The notes under the pieces: model-generated
What the model saw: only the letters and a program-made list of their open reading frames with translations
Databases searched by the model: none
Told to the model about the DNA's origin: nothing
From: Bin87 sp965221295
GTDB lineage: Bacteria; Chloroflexota; Dehalococcoidia; Lucifugimonadales; UBA3495
DNA: 64,000 nucleotides
Reading direction: 5' to 3'
NCBI GenBank assembly: GCA_965221295.1
Contig: OZ244879.1
Location: forward strand, 620,001 to 684,000
In this document: positions 24,945 through 32,683 of the stretch, piece by piece
How the letters are laid out: the number at the start of each line of letters is the position of its first letter
How positions within the stretch are numbered: the first letter of the stretch is position 1
Position numbers and translations under genes: made by a program

Positions 24945-25958
24945 TCACGCCAACCGGGACCCGATGAAATTGGGATGGCCTCGCAAAAATTCCGAGTCGC
25001 TGGTTGCCCGGCGACCTTCCAATTGCAGGCGCCGCGCCGCCAGCAGTCCTCGTCCGGAGCCGATGGCGATGGCGGCGCCGTCAACGGAGGTCACCAGCCC
25101 TGGCCCCGCGTCCAGGTCGTTGATCGGCGCGACTTCCAGCAGCTTCAATTCCTTCCCGCCCCAATGCGTGTACAACCCCGGCCAGGGCGCGTAGGCCCGC
25201 TGACGCCTGGCGAGGGTATCGGCGCTCAACTCCCAATCCGCCAACCCGTCGGCGCGTTCCAACTTGGTGGTGTACGTCGCCCGGTCCGCGTCCTGCACGG
25301 TGGCTTCGACCAAACCGTCGATCCATTGGGGAAGGATCTCCACCAGCAGGGAGGCGCCATCGGCGAACAGCGCGTCGGTCAAACCGGCGGCGTCATCGAG
25401 CGGCTCTACGGCGCGTTCGCGTTGCGCGATCACCGGCCCGGTGTCCATGCCTTCGTCCAGCAGCATCAGCGAGACCCCGGTAACGGCGTCGCCGGCCAGG
25501 ATGGCGCCGGCAACTGGCGCCGGGCCGCGATGCCTGGGCAGCAACGAGGGATGCAGGTTCAAACAGCCAAAGCGCGGCAGCTCCAGAACCTCTCGCGGCA
25601 GCAACCGCCCGTAGGCGGCAACCACGATGACGTCGGGACGGTAGGATCGCAGACGCTGCGCAACGTCCGCATCCCTGAAGGCGCGCGGCTGCTCGACTGG
25701 GATCCCCAACTGCTGAGCGCGCTGCTTGACCGGGGACGCTTCCATGACCTGTCCTCGGCCGCGCCGGCGGTCCGGGGTCGTATAGACCGCCACCACCTCA
25801 ACTCTCGGGCAATCTAGCAGCGCGTCCAATGCCGGGTTGACGAAACCGGGCGTTCCCATGAACACCGCGCGGTGGGACTCGCTGGCGATTACGAACGCCG
25901 AAGATTCGGCCTGAAAATGGGTTGACAAGACTTGGACCTGGTTGTAAATTTGCATCAA
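24945..25958 (-). CDS. fmt: Methionyl-tRNA formyltransferase
   Basis: Formylates initiator Met-tRNA with 10-formyl-THF. Motifs: AVFMGTPGF at the N-terminus, LPRFGCLNLHPSLLPRHRGPAPV (folate and catalytic region with the conserved Asn/His), LLDEGMDTG, and the C-terminal anticodon-independent RNA-binding half with YAPWPGLYTHWGGKELKL. The conserved start of the fold is about 30 residues inside the open frame, so the real start is probably downstream of 25958; TTG 25925 or a codon near 25890 would fit better. A strong plus-strand promoter (25922-25950) overlaps the long version, which also argues against it. No def gene is adjacent. Confidence 0.92.
   Translation of the reverse strand: MMQIYNQVQVLSTHFQAESSAFVIASESHRAVFMGTPGFVNPALDALLDCPRVEVVAVYTTPDRRRGRGQVMEASPVKQRAQQLGIPVEQPRAFRDADVAQRLRSYRPDVIVVAAYGRLLPREVLELPRFGCLNLHPSLLPRHRGPAPVAGAILAGDAVTGVSLMLLDEGMDTGPVIAQRERAVEPLDDAAGLTDALFADGASLLVEILPQWIDGLVEATVQDADRATYTTKLERADGLADWELSADTLARRQRAYAPWPGLYTHWGGKELKLLEVAPINDLDAGPGLVTSVDGAAIAIGSGRGLLAARRLQLEGRRATSDSEFLRGHPNFIGSRLA
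25922..25950 (+). promoter_or_regulatory. Strong sigma-70-type promoter for a small RNA or leader
   Basis: TTGACA at 25922-25927 and TAAATT at 25945-25950 with exactly 17 bp between. It reads away from fmt, toward the small frame at 25996 and the structured segment that follows. Confidence 0.75.
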
Positions 25959-26196
25959 CCGCTGTGCGGAACTTTGAGAAAGGAGGTGATGGCTAATGGA
26001 ACACAGTTTAACATGCTGGGGCGATGGTAGGCACCAGTCTGGACACGACGGGGTGAACGCCTCTTAGCGTCATCGCTTTTCAAAACGGCATTTAGCCCGT
26101 CAGTCGGGCCCAGACCAGTGTCTACCGTCGCCCCAAGGTCTTGGGAGCATCGGGCGGCAAGCCAAAGGTCCAGTCTGGGCCCGATACCCTTTTAAT
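25957..26196 (+). ncRNA. Candidate structured RNA with two mutually exclusive stems
   Basis: Predicted transcript from the promoter at 25922. Stem A pairs 26017-26042 with 26110-26135: 24 of 26 positions pair, including two G-U pairs, with one 2-nt internal loop; GACGGG (26047-26052) and CCCGTC (26096-26101) extend it. Stem B pairs 26104-26115 (TCGGGCCCAGAC) with 26173-26184, 12 perfect pairs, followed by TACCCTTTTA. Stems A and B share bases 26110-26115, so only one can form. This is an antiterminator/terminator-like layout. It matches no RNA family I know (not SRP, 6S, RNase P or tmRNA), and rpsP has its own promoter 85 bp further on. Confidence 0.55.
25996..26067 (+). CDS. Very short reading frame with a perfect Shine-Dalgarno
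   Basis: ATG 25996 begins 23 codons (MEHSLTCWGDGRHQSGHDG... to TAG 26065-26067). It is preceded by AAAGGAGGTGAT, a 12-nt match to the anti-Shine-Dalgarno at the 3' end of the 16S gene in this window, five bases before the ATG. Its codons overlap the 5' arm of a long RNA stem (26017-26042), so translation would disrupt that stem. There is no amino-acid run typical of attenuation peptides. It may be a regulatory upstream frame rather than a functional protein. Confidence 0.5.
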   Translation: MEHSLTCWGDGRHQSGHDGVNAS

Positions 26197-26268
26197 GACG
26201 CCGGCGTATTCTGCGCTATGGGGCTTCGCCGGGATTCAGCCCGAAACCGCGCCCCAAGCGGAATTCGT

Positions 26269-26297
26269 TTGACAAAATCGGCGGCTGAACATACATT
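26269..26297 (+). promoter_or_regulatory. Sigma-70-type promoter of rpsP-khpA-rimM
   Basis: TTGACA at 26269-26274 and TACATT at 26292-26297, with a 17-bp spacer, 55 bp before the rpsP start. Confidence 0.75.
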
Positions 26298-26351
26298 GAA
26301 AGGGGCCCTGATGAAAGTTGCCCCATTCGTAATTTCTGAAATGGAGTTCAA

Positions 26352-26621
26352 ATGCTACGGATTCGCCTGCGGAGAGTAGGAAAGAAAGGCCGCCCCTACT
26401 ATCGGATCGTCGTCACCGAACGACGCAACCCACGGGACGGCGCGTACATCGACGGCATCGGTCACTACGATCCAATGGCAGACCCTCCGGCGGTAACCCT
26501 GGACGAAAATCGGGCCATCGATTGGCTGCGCAAGGGCGCTCAGCCTTCTGACCCGGTGCGTCGCATCTTCGATTTCAACGGCATCTTCGAAAAGGCAAAC
26601 GCCGATGAAAGAACTGATTGA
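26352..26621 (+). CDS. rpsP: 30S ribosomal protein S16
   Basis: Small-subunit protein needed for 30S assembly. The 89-residue product starts MLRIRLRRVGKKGRPYYRIVVTERRNPRDGAYIDGIGHYDPM, the S16 core, with the typical later WLRKGAQPSDPVRRI. ATG 26352 follows ATGGAGTTCAA. The gene overlaps khpA by 17 bp, and with rimM forms the common rpsP-khpA-rimM arrangement. Confidence 0.97.
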   Translation: MLRIRLRRVGKKGRPYYRIVVTERRNPRDGAYIDGIGHYDPMADPPAVTLDENRAIDWLRKGAQPSDPVRRIFDFNGIFEKANADERTD

Positions 26622-26832
26622 GTTTATCGCCCAATCCCTAACTTCCAATCCCGAGGCCGTACGCGTCACCGAATCCGACGAGGGCGACCAAATCGTGATA
26701 CGGCTGGAAGTAGCGCCCGAAGACAAGGGCAAGGTTATCGGACGTCAGGGCCGCGTGGCCCAGGCGATGCGGGTATTGCTACGGGTCGCCGCCGTCAAGG
26801 ACGGCACGCGGGCAGTCTTGGAGATTGTCTAA
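26605..26832 (+). CDS. khpA: KH-domain RNA-binding protein KhpA (YlqC family)
   Basis: A 75-residue single KH domain. The RNA-binding loop is seen in EDKGKVIGRQGRVAQAMRVLLRVAA (the GxxG is GRQG). It starts inside rpsP and ends beside rimM, the standard position for khpA. In other bacteria KhpA pairs with KhpB and affects cell division and mRNA levels. Confidence 0.92.
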   Translation: MKELIEFIAQSLTSNPEAVRVTESDEGDQIVIRLEVAPEDKGKVIGRQGRVAQAMRVLLRVAAVKDGTRAVLEIV

Positions 26833-27418
26833 CCCGCGGCAATACCGACGGAACCGCCGGGGCGCTGCCGGCGTTCAGTCCGCGAAGCAAGCGCCGCCCG
26901 GCCCGGATGATCCCGAACCGCCGGCTGGCATGGCCCTGGTGGGGCGAGTCTTGCGCCCACACGGCCTCGATGGCTCCCTGAGGATCCGGCCGCTGTCCGA
27001 CAACCCGAAGCGGTTCCTCGTTGGCGAATCCCTGACCGTCGCCGGCAGGTCGTGGACTGTCGCCAGCTTCCGGGCAACGCCCGGCGACCAGGCGCTGTTG
27101 GGCTTGGAAGGTTTGAGCGACCCTGCCTCAGCGCGCGCCCTGACCGGCGAATGGCTGTACGCCGCCATCGACCCCGCCGACGCCCTGCCTCCCGGGGAGT
27201 ACTACCACTATCAATTGATCGGACTTTCCGTCGCCACCGATGAGGGAGAAGCCCTGGGAACCATCAGGGAGATTCTAACCACCGGCAGCAACGACGTTTA
27301 CGTAGTCGACTCCGGTTCCGGGTCCGACATCCTGCTACCCGCGATTTCCCAGGTGATCAAACACGTCGATCTGGAGTCGGGCGCAATGCTGGTCCATCTG
27401 ATCGACGGTTTGAGATAG
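26825..27418 (+). CDS. rimM: Ribosome maturation factor RimM
   Basis: Binds S19 and helps mature the 30S head region. The core begins ALVGRVLRPHGLDGSLRIRPLSD (about residue 37), and the PRC-barrel half follows with the signature PPGEYYHYQLIGLSV, LPAISQVIKHVDLESGAMLVHLIDGL. The open frame begins at TTG 26825, overlapping khpA by 8 bp; ATG 26930 gives a product closer to the usual length (163 against 197) but lacks a ribosome site, so the start is unsettled. trmD and rplS, which often follow, are replaced by a repeat array. Confidence 0.9.
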   Translation: MSNPRQYRRNRRGAAGVQSAKQAPPGPDDPEPPAGMALVGRVLRPHGLDGSLRIRPLSDNPKRFLVGESLTVAGRSWTVASFRATPGDQALLGLEGLSDPASARALTGEWLYAAIDPADALPPGEYYHYQLIGLSVATDEGEALGTIREILTTGSNDVYVVDSGSGSDILLPAISQVIKHVDLESGAMLVHLIDGLR

Positions 27419-27457
27419 CAGTTGGTCAGGCGCAGGATGCGGCGCGCCCTCCCTTTT

Positions 27458-28868
27458 CTGTCATTGCGAACCTTCCTCTACTGTCATTGCGAGCGAAGCG
27501 CGGCAATCTAGTGGGTCGCAACCAACGGCCGCTGGGCTCCGCCACCCTACGGTCGTTCGCCCAGGAATCGAGATTGCCGCGGCCTTCGGCCTCGCAATGA
27601 CGGTTGCTATGGTCGGTCATTGCGGGCCTTCCTCTACTGTCATTGCGAGCGAAGCGCGGCAATCTAGTGGGTCGCAACCAACGGCCGCTCGGCTCCACCA
27701 TCCTACGGTCGTTCGCCCTGGAATCGAGATTGCCGCGTCGCTAACGCTCCTCGCAATGACAATTGCTATGGTCTGTCAATGCGGGCCTTCCTCTACTGTC
27801 ATTGCGAGCGAAGCGCGGCAATCTCGTTGACCGCAACCAACGGCCGCTCGGCTCCGCCATCTCACGGTCGTTCGCCCAGGCATCGAGATTGCCGCGTCGC
27901 TACCGCTCCTCGCAATGACAGTTGCTATGGTCGGTCATTGCGAGCCTTCCTTTACTGTCATTGCGAGCGAAGCGCGGCAATCTAGTGGGTCGCAACCAAC
28001 GGCCGCTCGGCTCCGCCACCATACGGTCGTTCGCCCAGGCATCGAGATTGCCGCGTCGCTACCGCTCCTCGCAATGACAGTTGCTATGGTCGGTCATTGC
28101 GAGCCTTCCTTTATTGTCATTGCGAGCGAAGCGCGGCAATCTCGTTGGCCGCAACCAACGGCCGCTCGGCTCCGCCACCCGACGGTCGTTCGCCCAGGCA
28201 TCGAGATTGCCGCGTCGCTACCGCTCCTCGCAATGACAGTTGCTATGGTCGGTCATTGCGAGCCTTCCTTTATTGTCATTGCGAGCGAAGCGCGGCAATC
28301 TCGTTGGCCGCAACCAACGGCCGCTCGGCTCCGCCACCCGACGGTCGTTCGCCCAGGCATCGAGATTGCCGCGTCGCTACCGCTCCTCGCAATGACAGTT
28401 GCTATGGTCGGTCATTGCGAGCCTTCCTCTACTGTCATTGCGAGCGAAGCGCGGCAATCTCGTTGGCCGCAACCAACGGCCGCTCGGCTCCGCCATCTTA
28501 CGGTCGTTCGCCCAAGCATAGAGATTGCCACGTCGCTAACGCTCCTCGCAATGACAATTGCTATGGTCGGTCATTGCGAGCCTTCCTTTACTGTCGTTGC
28601 GAGCGAAGCGCGGCAATCTCGTTGGCCGCAACCAACGGCCGCTCGGCTCCGCCATCTTACGGTCGTTCGCCCAGGCATCGAGATTGCCGCGTCGCTAACG
28701 CTCCTCGCAATGACAGTTGGGGGGCGCTCTTCGCAATGACAGTTGAGGGGCGCTCCTCGCAATGACCAGAACCGAGGGGCCGAATGAGCGACCGCAGGAA
28801 GGCGCCTGGCGGCCTTCGTCCTCGCAATGACAGTTGCTATGGTCTGTCATTGCGAGCGGAGCGCGGAC
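27458..28868. repeat. Array of exact 159-bp palindromic repeats
   Basis: The word CTATGGTCNGTCA recurs at 27607, 27766, 27925, 28084, 28243, 28402 and 28561, exactly 159 bp apart. Each unit contains GTCATTGCGAGCGAAGCGCGGCAATCT (27 bp across two halves) and its inverted partner GAGATTGCCGCG...CTCGCAATGAC about 65 bp on, so every unit can form a long hairpin. Middle units are almost identical. The right end degenerates into partial copies that stop just before the moaE stop codon. It fills the space between the convergent rimM and moaE genes. Frames with CHCERSAAIS-like peptides are repeat translations, not genes. Confidence 0.95.
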
Positions 28869-28883
28869 AGTCGCCGGCCGCGG

Positions 28884-29363
28884 TCAGTCGCCGGCCGCCG
28901 CCAGGTGGCGTTCGGCGTGCGCGCGTTCGTGGTCCGTCTCGTCGGCGAACTCGTGGTCTTCGCAAGCCACCCAGCGCGAGCCATCGGCGAACCATTCCTT
29001 CTTCCAGATGGGAACGATGGTCTTGATGCGGTTCACCGCTTCGTGGCACGCCTCGAAAGCCTGCAACCGGTGGGGTGAGGCCACCGCCACCACCAGGCTG
29101 ATCTGCCCAACGTCCACGCGGCCGGTGCGGTGGGCAATGGCGATGTCCTCGATGCCGTAATCGGCCCGCAGGCTGTCCCGAACCTCGTGCAGCTTCTTTA
29201 CGGCCATCACGTCATAGGCTTCATATTCCAGCCGCGTGACTTCCTTGCCGCCATAGTTGTCGCGAGTGGTTCCCAGGAAGGTGACCACGGCCCCATTGCC
29301 ATCCTGGCGAACTGAATCGGTGATTTCCGTCGGGTCCAATGGTTCTTCGGTTAGGATGATCAT
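28884..29363 (-). CDS. moaE: Molybdopterin synthase large subunit MoaE
   Basis: Large subunit of molybdopterin synthase, which adds the dithiolene sulfurs to precursor Z. The 159-residue protein has GAVVTFLGTTRDNYGGKEVTRLEYEAYDVMA, the RTGRVDVGQISLVVAVASPHR region and the active-site VPIWKKE with its catalytic Lys. The C-terminal HERAHAERHLAAAGD is a tail running to the edge of the repeat array. ATG 29363 follows CAGAGG. Upstream on the same strand is moaD. Confidence 0.94.
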   Translation of the reverse strand: MIILTEEPLDPTEITDSVRQDGNGAVVTFLGTTRDNYGGKEVTRLEYEAYDVMAVKKLHEVRDSLRADYGIEDIAIAHRTGRVDVGQISLVVAVASPHRLQAFEACHEAVNRIKTIVPIWKKEWFADGSRWVACEDHEFADETDHERAHAERHLAAAGD

Positions 29364-29399
29364 GGACTGCAGCCTCTGTTGGGGTAGTCGCCTGTTGGG

Positions 29400-29475
29400 A
29401 TGGTCTTGCGCTAGGATGAGCGTCGGCTAGGATTGGCGTCGCCTAAGATCGGCGGTGGCGAAAAGGCGCCGACTA
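29400..29475. repeat. Short tandem repeats between moaD and moaE
   Basis: Degenerate 15-17-bp units of the CTAGGATTGGCGTCG type fill the spacer and run into the last codons and stop of moaD (CGACTAGAATCGG). Confidence 0.65.
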
Positions 29476-29724
29476 GAATCGGCCCCCACTGACCGGAGGG
29501 ATCAGGCAAACTTCGTCGCCGGGTCGAAGTGGCAGGTCATCATCCGCGTATTCCGCGTTCACCGCCACCACGATGCGAACCTCGGGCGGGGCCAACCTGG
29601 GGTGGTCTCTTCTCACGGCGTCGGTGAGATCTCCCACCAACGCGCCGTCCGGCAGATCGACCGCCACCACGGAGGCTCCGGCCCGTTCCCGGTACAGGGC
29701 GAACAACCGAACGTCAAAACGCAT
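29473..29724 (-). CDS. moaD: Molybdopterin synthase sulfur carrier subunit MoaD with an extended C-terminus
   Basis: Ubiquitin-fold sulfur carrier for molybdopterin synthesis. The 83-residue protein (MRFDVRLFALYRERAGA, VAVNAEYADDDLPLRPGDEVCLIPPVSGG) is of normal length and fold. The C-terminus should end in Gly-Gly so that MoeB can adenylate it; here two residues, Arg-Phe, follow. Without processing the protein could not be thiocarboxylated. The extra codons arise where the short repeat block abuts the stop. No ribosome site is evident before ATG 29724. moaE lies 109 bp downstream. Confidence 0.88.
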   Translation of the reverse strand: MRFDVRLFALYRERAGASVVAVDLPDGALVGDLTDAVRRDHPRLAPPEVRIVVAVNAEYADDDLPLRPGDEVCLIPPVSGGRF

Positions 29725-29972
29725 AATAACCGGGATTATGGGCGAGGCGCCGGCGCGTTGTCAACGGGCGCCGAGGCCTCGAGCGCCTGGCGGGCAGCAT
29801 CCCGCGAATGTCCTGAGGGGGGCGGCTCCCAAGCGACAGATCGAGGCGGAACGCCGTCGGGCTCATCTCAACTTGCCGCATCGCTATGGCAAGCCCGGGT
29901 GTTTCGCCGGCGCAACCCCCATGAAAAGCCGGGCATGAAAAGCCGGGTATCACCGGGCAGCCGCGGGCGTTG

Positions 29973-30001
29973 TTGACAGGGTTTCTGCCCGGCGCTAATA
30001 T
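29973..30001 (+). promoter_or_regulatory. Promoter of the ilvB T-box leader
   Basis: TTGACA at 29973-29978, 17-bp spacer, TAATAT at 29996-30001; transcription should start near 30008, at the beginning of the leader. Confidence 0.75.
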
Positions 30002-30007
30002 CCTTAC

Positions 30008-30290
30008 ACGTTGTTTGCTGTGATGGGGAGTAGTAAGCGGGGTACGGTCGCGTAGAGAGCCGACGGCTGGTGAAAGTCGGTGGACGGAACCGCAGAACTC
30101 GCCCCGGAGCGTCCGGCCTGAGAGTCCGCCTGATTCAGGCGACGATTGTAGGGCGGGCGGGTCGGCCCCGATATAGGCTGTGCACAAAGAGTTTCGAGTC
30201 TGGCCCGAACTTGAGGGCCGGCGCGGAAAAGAAGGGTGGTACCGCGGGAATTCAAACCCGTCCCTTCGGGGGGGCGGGTCATTTTTATGC
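30008..30290 (+). promoter_or_regulatory. T-box riboswitch controlling ilvBNC
   Basis: The leader carries the T-box sequence AAGGGTGGTACCGCGGG (30232-30249), which base-pairs with the tRNA acceptor end, followed by a terminator hairpin (ACCCG...CGGGT with an internal CCC/GGG, 30255-30280) and ATTTTTAT. Stem I spans roughly 30026-30115 and contains AGTA and GAA elements of the specifier loop. The likely specifier is CTC (Leu) in AGAACTCGCC; this reading is tentative. Uncharged tRNA would stabilise the antiterminator and turn on ilvB. Confidence 0.85.
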
Positions 30291-30332
30291 TCCGCCGATG
30301 CAGGATCCAGGCAACACCAGGAGATGCCAACG

Positions 30333-32039
30333 ATGGAAATGACCGGGGCCGAGATAATTTGCGAAAGCCTCCTGCGCGAAGGCGTGGACACCATATTCGG
30401 GTTGCCCGGCGGCGCTGTACTGCCTTTTTACGGCGCGCTTTCCGGATACCCCCAGTTGCGCCACATCCTGGTACGGCACGAACAGGCAGCCGCTATGGCG
30501 GCCGACGGTTACGCCCGCGCCACCGGCAAGGTCGGCGTGTGTTCGGCGACCTCCGGACCCGGCGCTACCAACCTGGTCACTGGGTTGGCCTCAGCCCAAA
30601 TGGACTCGGTGCCCATCGTCTGCATCACCGGACAGGTGCCCCGTCCCGCCATCGGCCGCGACGCGTTCCAAGAAACGGACATCACCGGCATCACCCTGCC
30701 CGTCACCAAGCACAACTACCTGGTGATGGACGTGCGCGACATCGCCCCGGTGATCAAAGAAGCGTTCTACATCGCCCGAACCGGACGGCCCGGACCGGTT
30801 CTGATCGATGTACCGAAGGACATCTTGGCCGGCGAAAAGACCGAATTCGAATGGCCCGAGTCAATCGAGTTGCCGGGCTACACCCCGCCAGGCGAAGCCG
30901 AACCCGCGCAGGTGGCCGCCGCCGCCCGTTTGATCAACGAAGCCGAACGCCCTGTGATCCTGGCTGGACACGGTGTGCTGATTTCCCGGGCCTGGGATGA
31001 ACTGCGGCAGCTGGCAGAGAAGGCGCAGATCCCGGTCATCACCACTCTGCTCGGCATCAGCGCTCTGCCCACTGACCACATCCTCAACATGGGTATGCCG
31101 GGGATGCACGGCATGGCCTACGCCAGCTTGGCCATAGACCGCTCCGATCTGGTGATCGCCCTGGGCGCGCGGTTCGACGACCGGGTAACCGGCCGCCTCT
31201 CCGACTTCGCGCCCCAGGCCAAGATAATCCACTTCGACGTCGACCCCAGCGAGTTCAACAAGAACGTGGTGGCGGACGCGCCGGTGCTGGGCGACCTGAA
31301 AGCCAGCCTGCGCGCCCTGATCGGCCAGGTTCAATCAAACGTGCACCTGGACTGGATCAGGGAGACCGACCGGATGCGGGCCGAGCATCCTTCCCTATTC
31401 ATACGCAAATCCGATGAACTGCTGCCCCAGCAGGTGTTGAAGGAACTGTCGGACTTCACGGGCGGCGAAAGCATTATCGTCACCGGAGTTGGCCAGCATC
31501 AGATGTGGGCGGCTCAGCACTACGGATACAAAGAACCCAATTCCCTGATCACGTCGGGCGGCAGCGGAGCCATGGGGTTCGAGGTGCCGGCCGCGTTGGG
31601 AGCCAAGGTGGGCCGGCCCGACAAGACCGTGTGGTCCATCGCCGGCGACGGCGGGTTCCAGATGACCCTTTGCGACCTGGCCACCGCGGTGGAGAACAAC
31701 ATCGACGTGAAGTACGCCATCCTGAACAATGGGTCGTTGGGCATGGTGCGACAGTGGCAGGACTTCTTCTACGAAAAAGACTTTTTCGCCACCATCTACA
31801 GCGGCAACCCGGACTTCGTAAAACTTGCCGAAGCCTACGGCATCCGGGGCATCCGGGTAACGAAGCAGGAGGAAGTCGCCGGGGCGATTCAGGAAGCCAT
31901 GGAGACGCCCGGCCCGGTGGTGGTGGATTTCGTCGTGAAAGAAGACGAGTTCGTGTACCCGATGATCCCGGCCGGCGAATCGGTGCACGAAATGCTGGAA
32001 GAGCCCGAAGTTGAGGGGGTCGCCATTGAAACCGCATAA
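30333..32039 (+). CDS. ilvB: Acetolactate synthase large subunit
   Basis: TPP-dependent enzyme making acetolactate or acetohydroxybutyrate, the first committed step in valine, leucine and isoleucine synthesis. ATG 30333 (MEMTGAEIICESLLREGVDTIFGLPGG) lies nine bases after AGGAG; an ATG at 30324 overlaps the ribosome site. The 568-residue product has the RHEQAAAMAADGYARATGKVGV glutamate region, FAD-binding middle domain, and the TPP motif GDGGFQMTLCDLATAVENN...NNGSLGMVRQWQ. The gene overlaps ilvN by 14 bp. Expression is under the upstream T-box. Confidence 0.96.
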   Translation: MEMTGAEIICESLLREGVDTIFGLPGGAVLPFYGALSGYPQLRHILVRHEQAAAMAADGYARATGKVGVCSATSGPGATNLVTGLASAQMDSVPIVCITGQVPRPAIGRDAFQETDITGITLPVTKHNYLVMDVRDIAPVIKEAFYIARTGRPGPVLIDVPKDILAGEKTEFEWPESIELPGYTPPGEAEPAQVAAAARLINEAERPVILAGHGVLISRAWDELRQLAEKAQIPVITTLLGISALPTDHILNMGMPGMHGMAYASLAIDRSDLVIALGARFDDRVTGRLSDFAPQAKIIHFDVDPSEFNKNVVADAPVLGDLKASLRALIGQVQSNVHLDWIRETDRMRAEHPSLFIRKSDELLPQQVLKELSDFTGGESIIVTGVGQHQMWAAQHYGYKEPNSLITSGGSGAMGFEVPAALGAKVGRPDKTVWSIAGDGGFQMTLCDLATAVENNIDVKYAILNNGSLGMVRQWQDFFYEKDFFATIYSGNPDFVKLAEAYGIRGIRVTKQEEVAGAIQEAMETPGPVVVDFVVKEDEFVYPMIPAGESVHEMLEEPEVEGVAIETA

Positions 32040-32628
32040 CGCTCAACAGCACACCATCGTTGCTTTGGTGCATGATCGCCCCGGCGTTCTGGCGCGGATC
32101 GCCAGCCTCTTCCGACGGCGCGGCTTCAACATCGCCAGCCTGGCCGTGGGCGCCAGCGAACAGCCGGGCCTGTCTCGCCTCACCTTCGTGGTCACCGGCG
32201 ACCAGTACACCGTCGAACAGGCAACCCGCCACCTGGACAAATTGATCGACGTGGTGAAGGTATCCAACATTTCGGATGAAGACACGGTGGCTCGCGAATT
32301 GGCGCTGATCAAGGTGCGCGCCACGCCTTCAAACCGCACCGAAATCCTGGAAATGGCGAACCTGTTCCGGGCTAAAATCGTGGACGTGGGCGCCCGTTCC
32401 CTGGTGATCGAAACCACCGGTGAGGAGGACAAGGTCGACGCGCTGTACGACCTGCTCCGGCCCTTTGGCATCCTGGAACTGATGCGCACCGGCCGGGTCG
32501 CCATGGTGCGCGGCAAGACCGGCGGACGCATCAGCGACGACGTGGGCGCCGACATGACGATTATGGGACGGAACGGCGTCGCCGCGCAGCCGGCCGGCTC
32601 TGTCCCCGGACACTACGAAGGGGTCTAA
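32026..32628 (+). CDS. ilvN: Acetolactate synthase regulatory subunit
   Basis: Small subunit that activates IlvB and confers feedback by valine. TTG 32026 follows GAGGGGG by six bases and gives a 200-residue protein. The N-terminal ACT domain is clear (HTIVALVHDRPGVLARIASLFRRRGFNIASLAVGASE), followed by the ALS_ss C-terminal domain (ELALIKVRA, VIETTGEEDKVDALYDLLRPFGILELMRTGRVAM). It is coupled to ilvB by a 14-bp overlap. The C-terminal GAAQPAGSVPGHYEGV-like tail is extra. Confidence 0.94.
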   Translation: MKPHNAQQHTIVALVHDRPGVLARIASLFRRRGFNIASLAVGASEQPGLSRLTFVVTGDQYTVEQATRHLDKLIDVVKVSNISDEDTVARELALIKVRATPSNRTEILEMANLFRAKIVDVGARSLVIETTGEEDKVDALYDLLRPFGILELMRTGRVAMVRGKTGGRISDDVGADMTIMGRNGVAAQPAGSVPGHYEGV

Positions 32629-32683
32629 CCAAACACGCCCGGCGCCCCTGGCGAACCTACGGGCCCACAGAGGATTGATCAGA

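Noticed and set aside
25957..26196. SRP RNA, 6S RNA or RNase P RNA
   Set aside because: The conserved GGAAGGAAGCA loop of SRP, the 6S closing stem and the RNase P core sequences are not found on either strand.
27458..28765. 274- and 222-codon frames across the 159-bp repeats
   Set aside because: They translate identical repeat units in two frames and have no ribosome sites or recognisable domains.
27458..28868. CRISPR array
   Set aside because: The whole 159-bp unit repeats; there are no variable spacers, and no cas genes lie nearby.
29714..30394. 226-codon minus-strand frame across the T-box leader
   Set aside because: It overlaps a clear plus-strand promoter, T-box and the ilvB start, and its composition is that of an antisense shadow.
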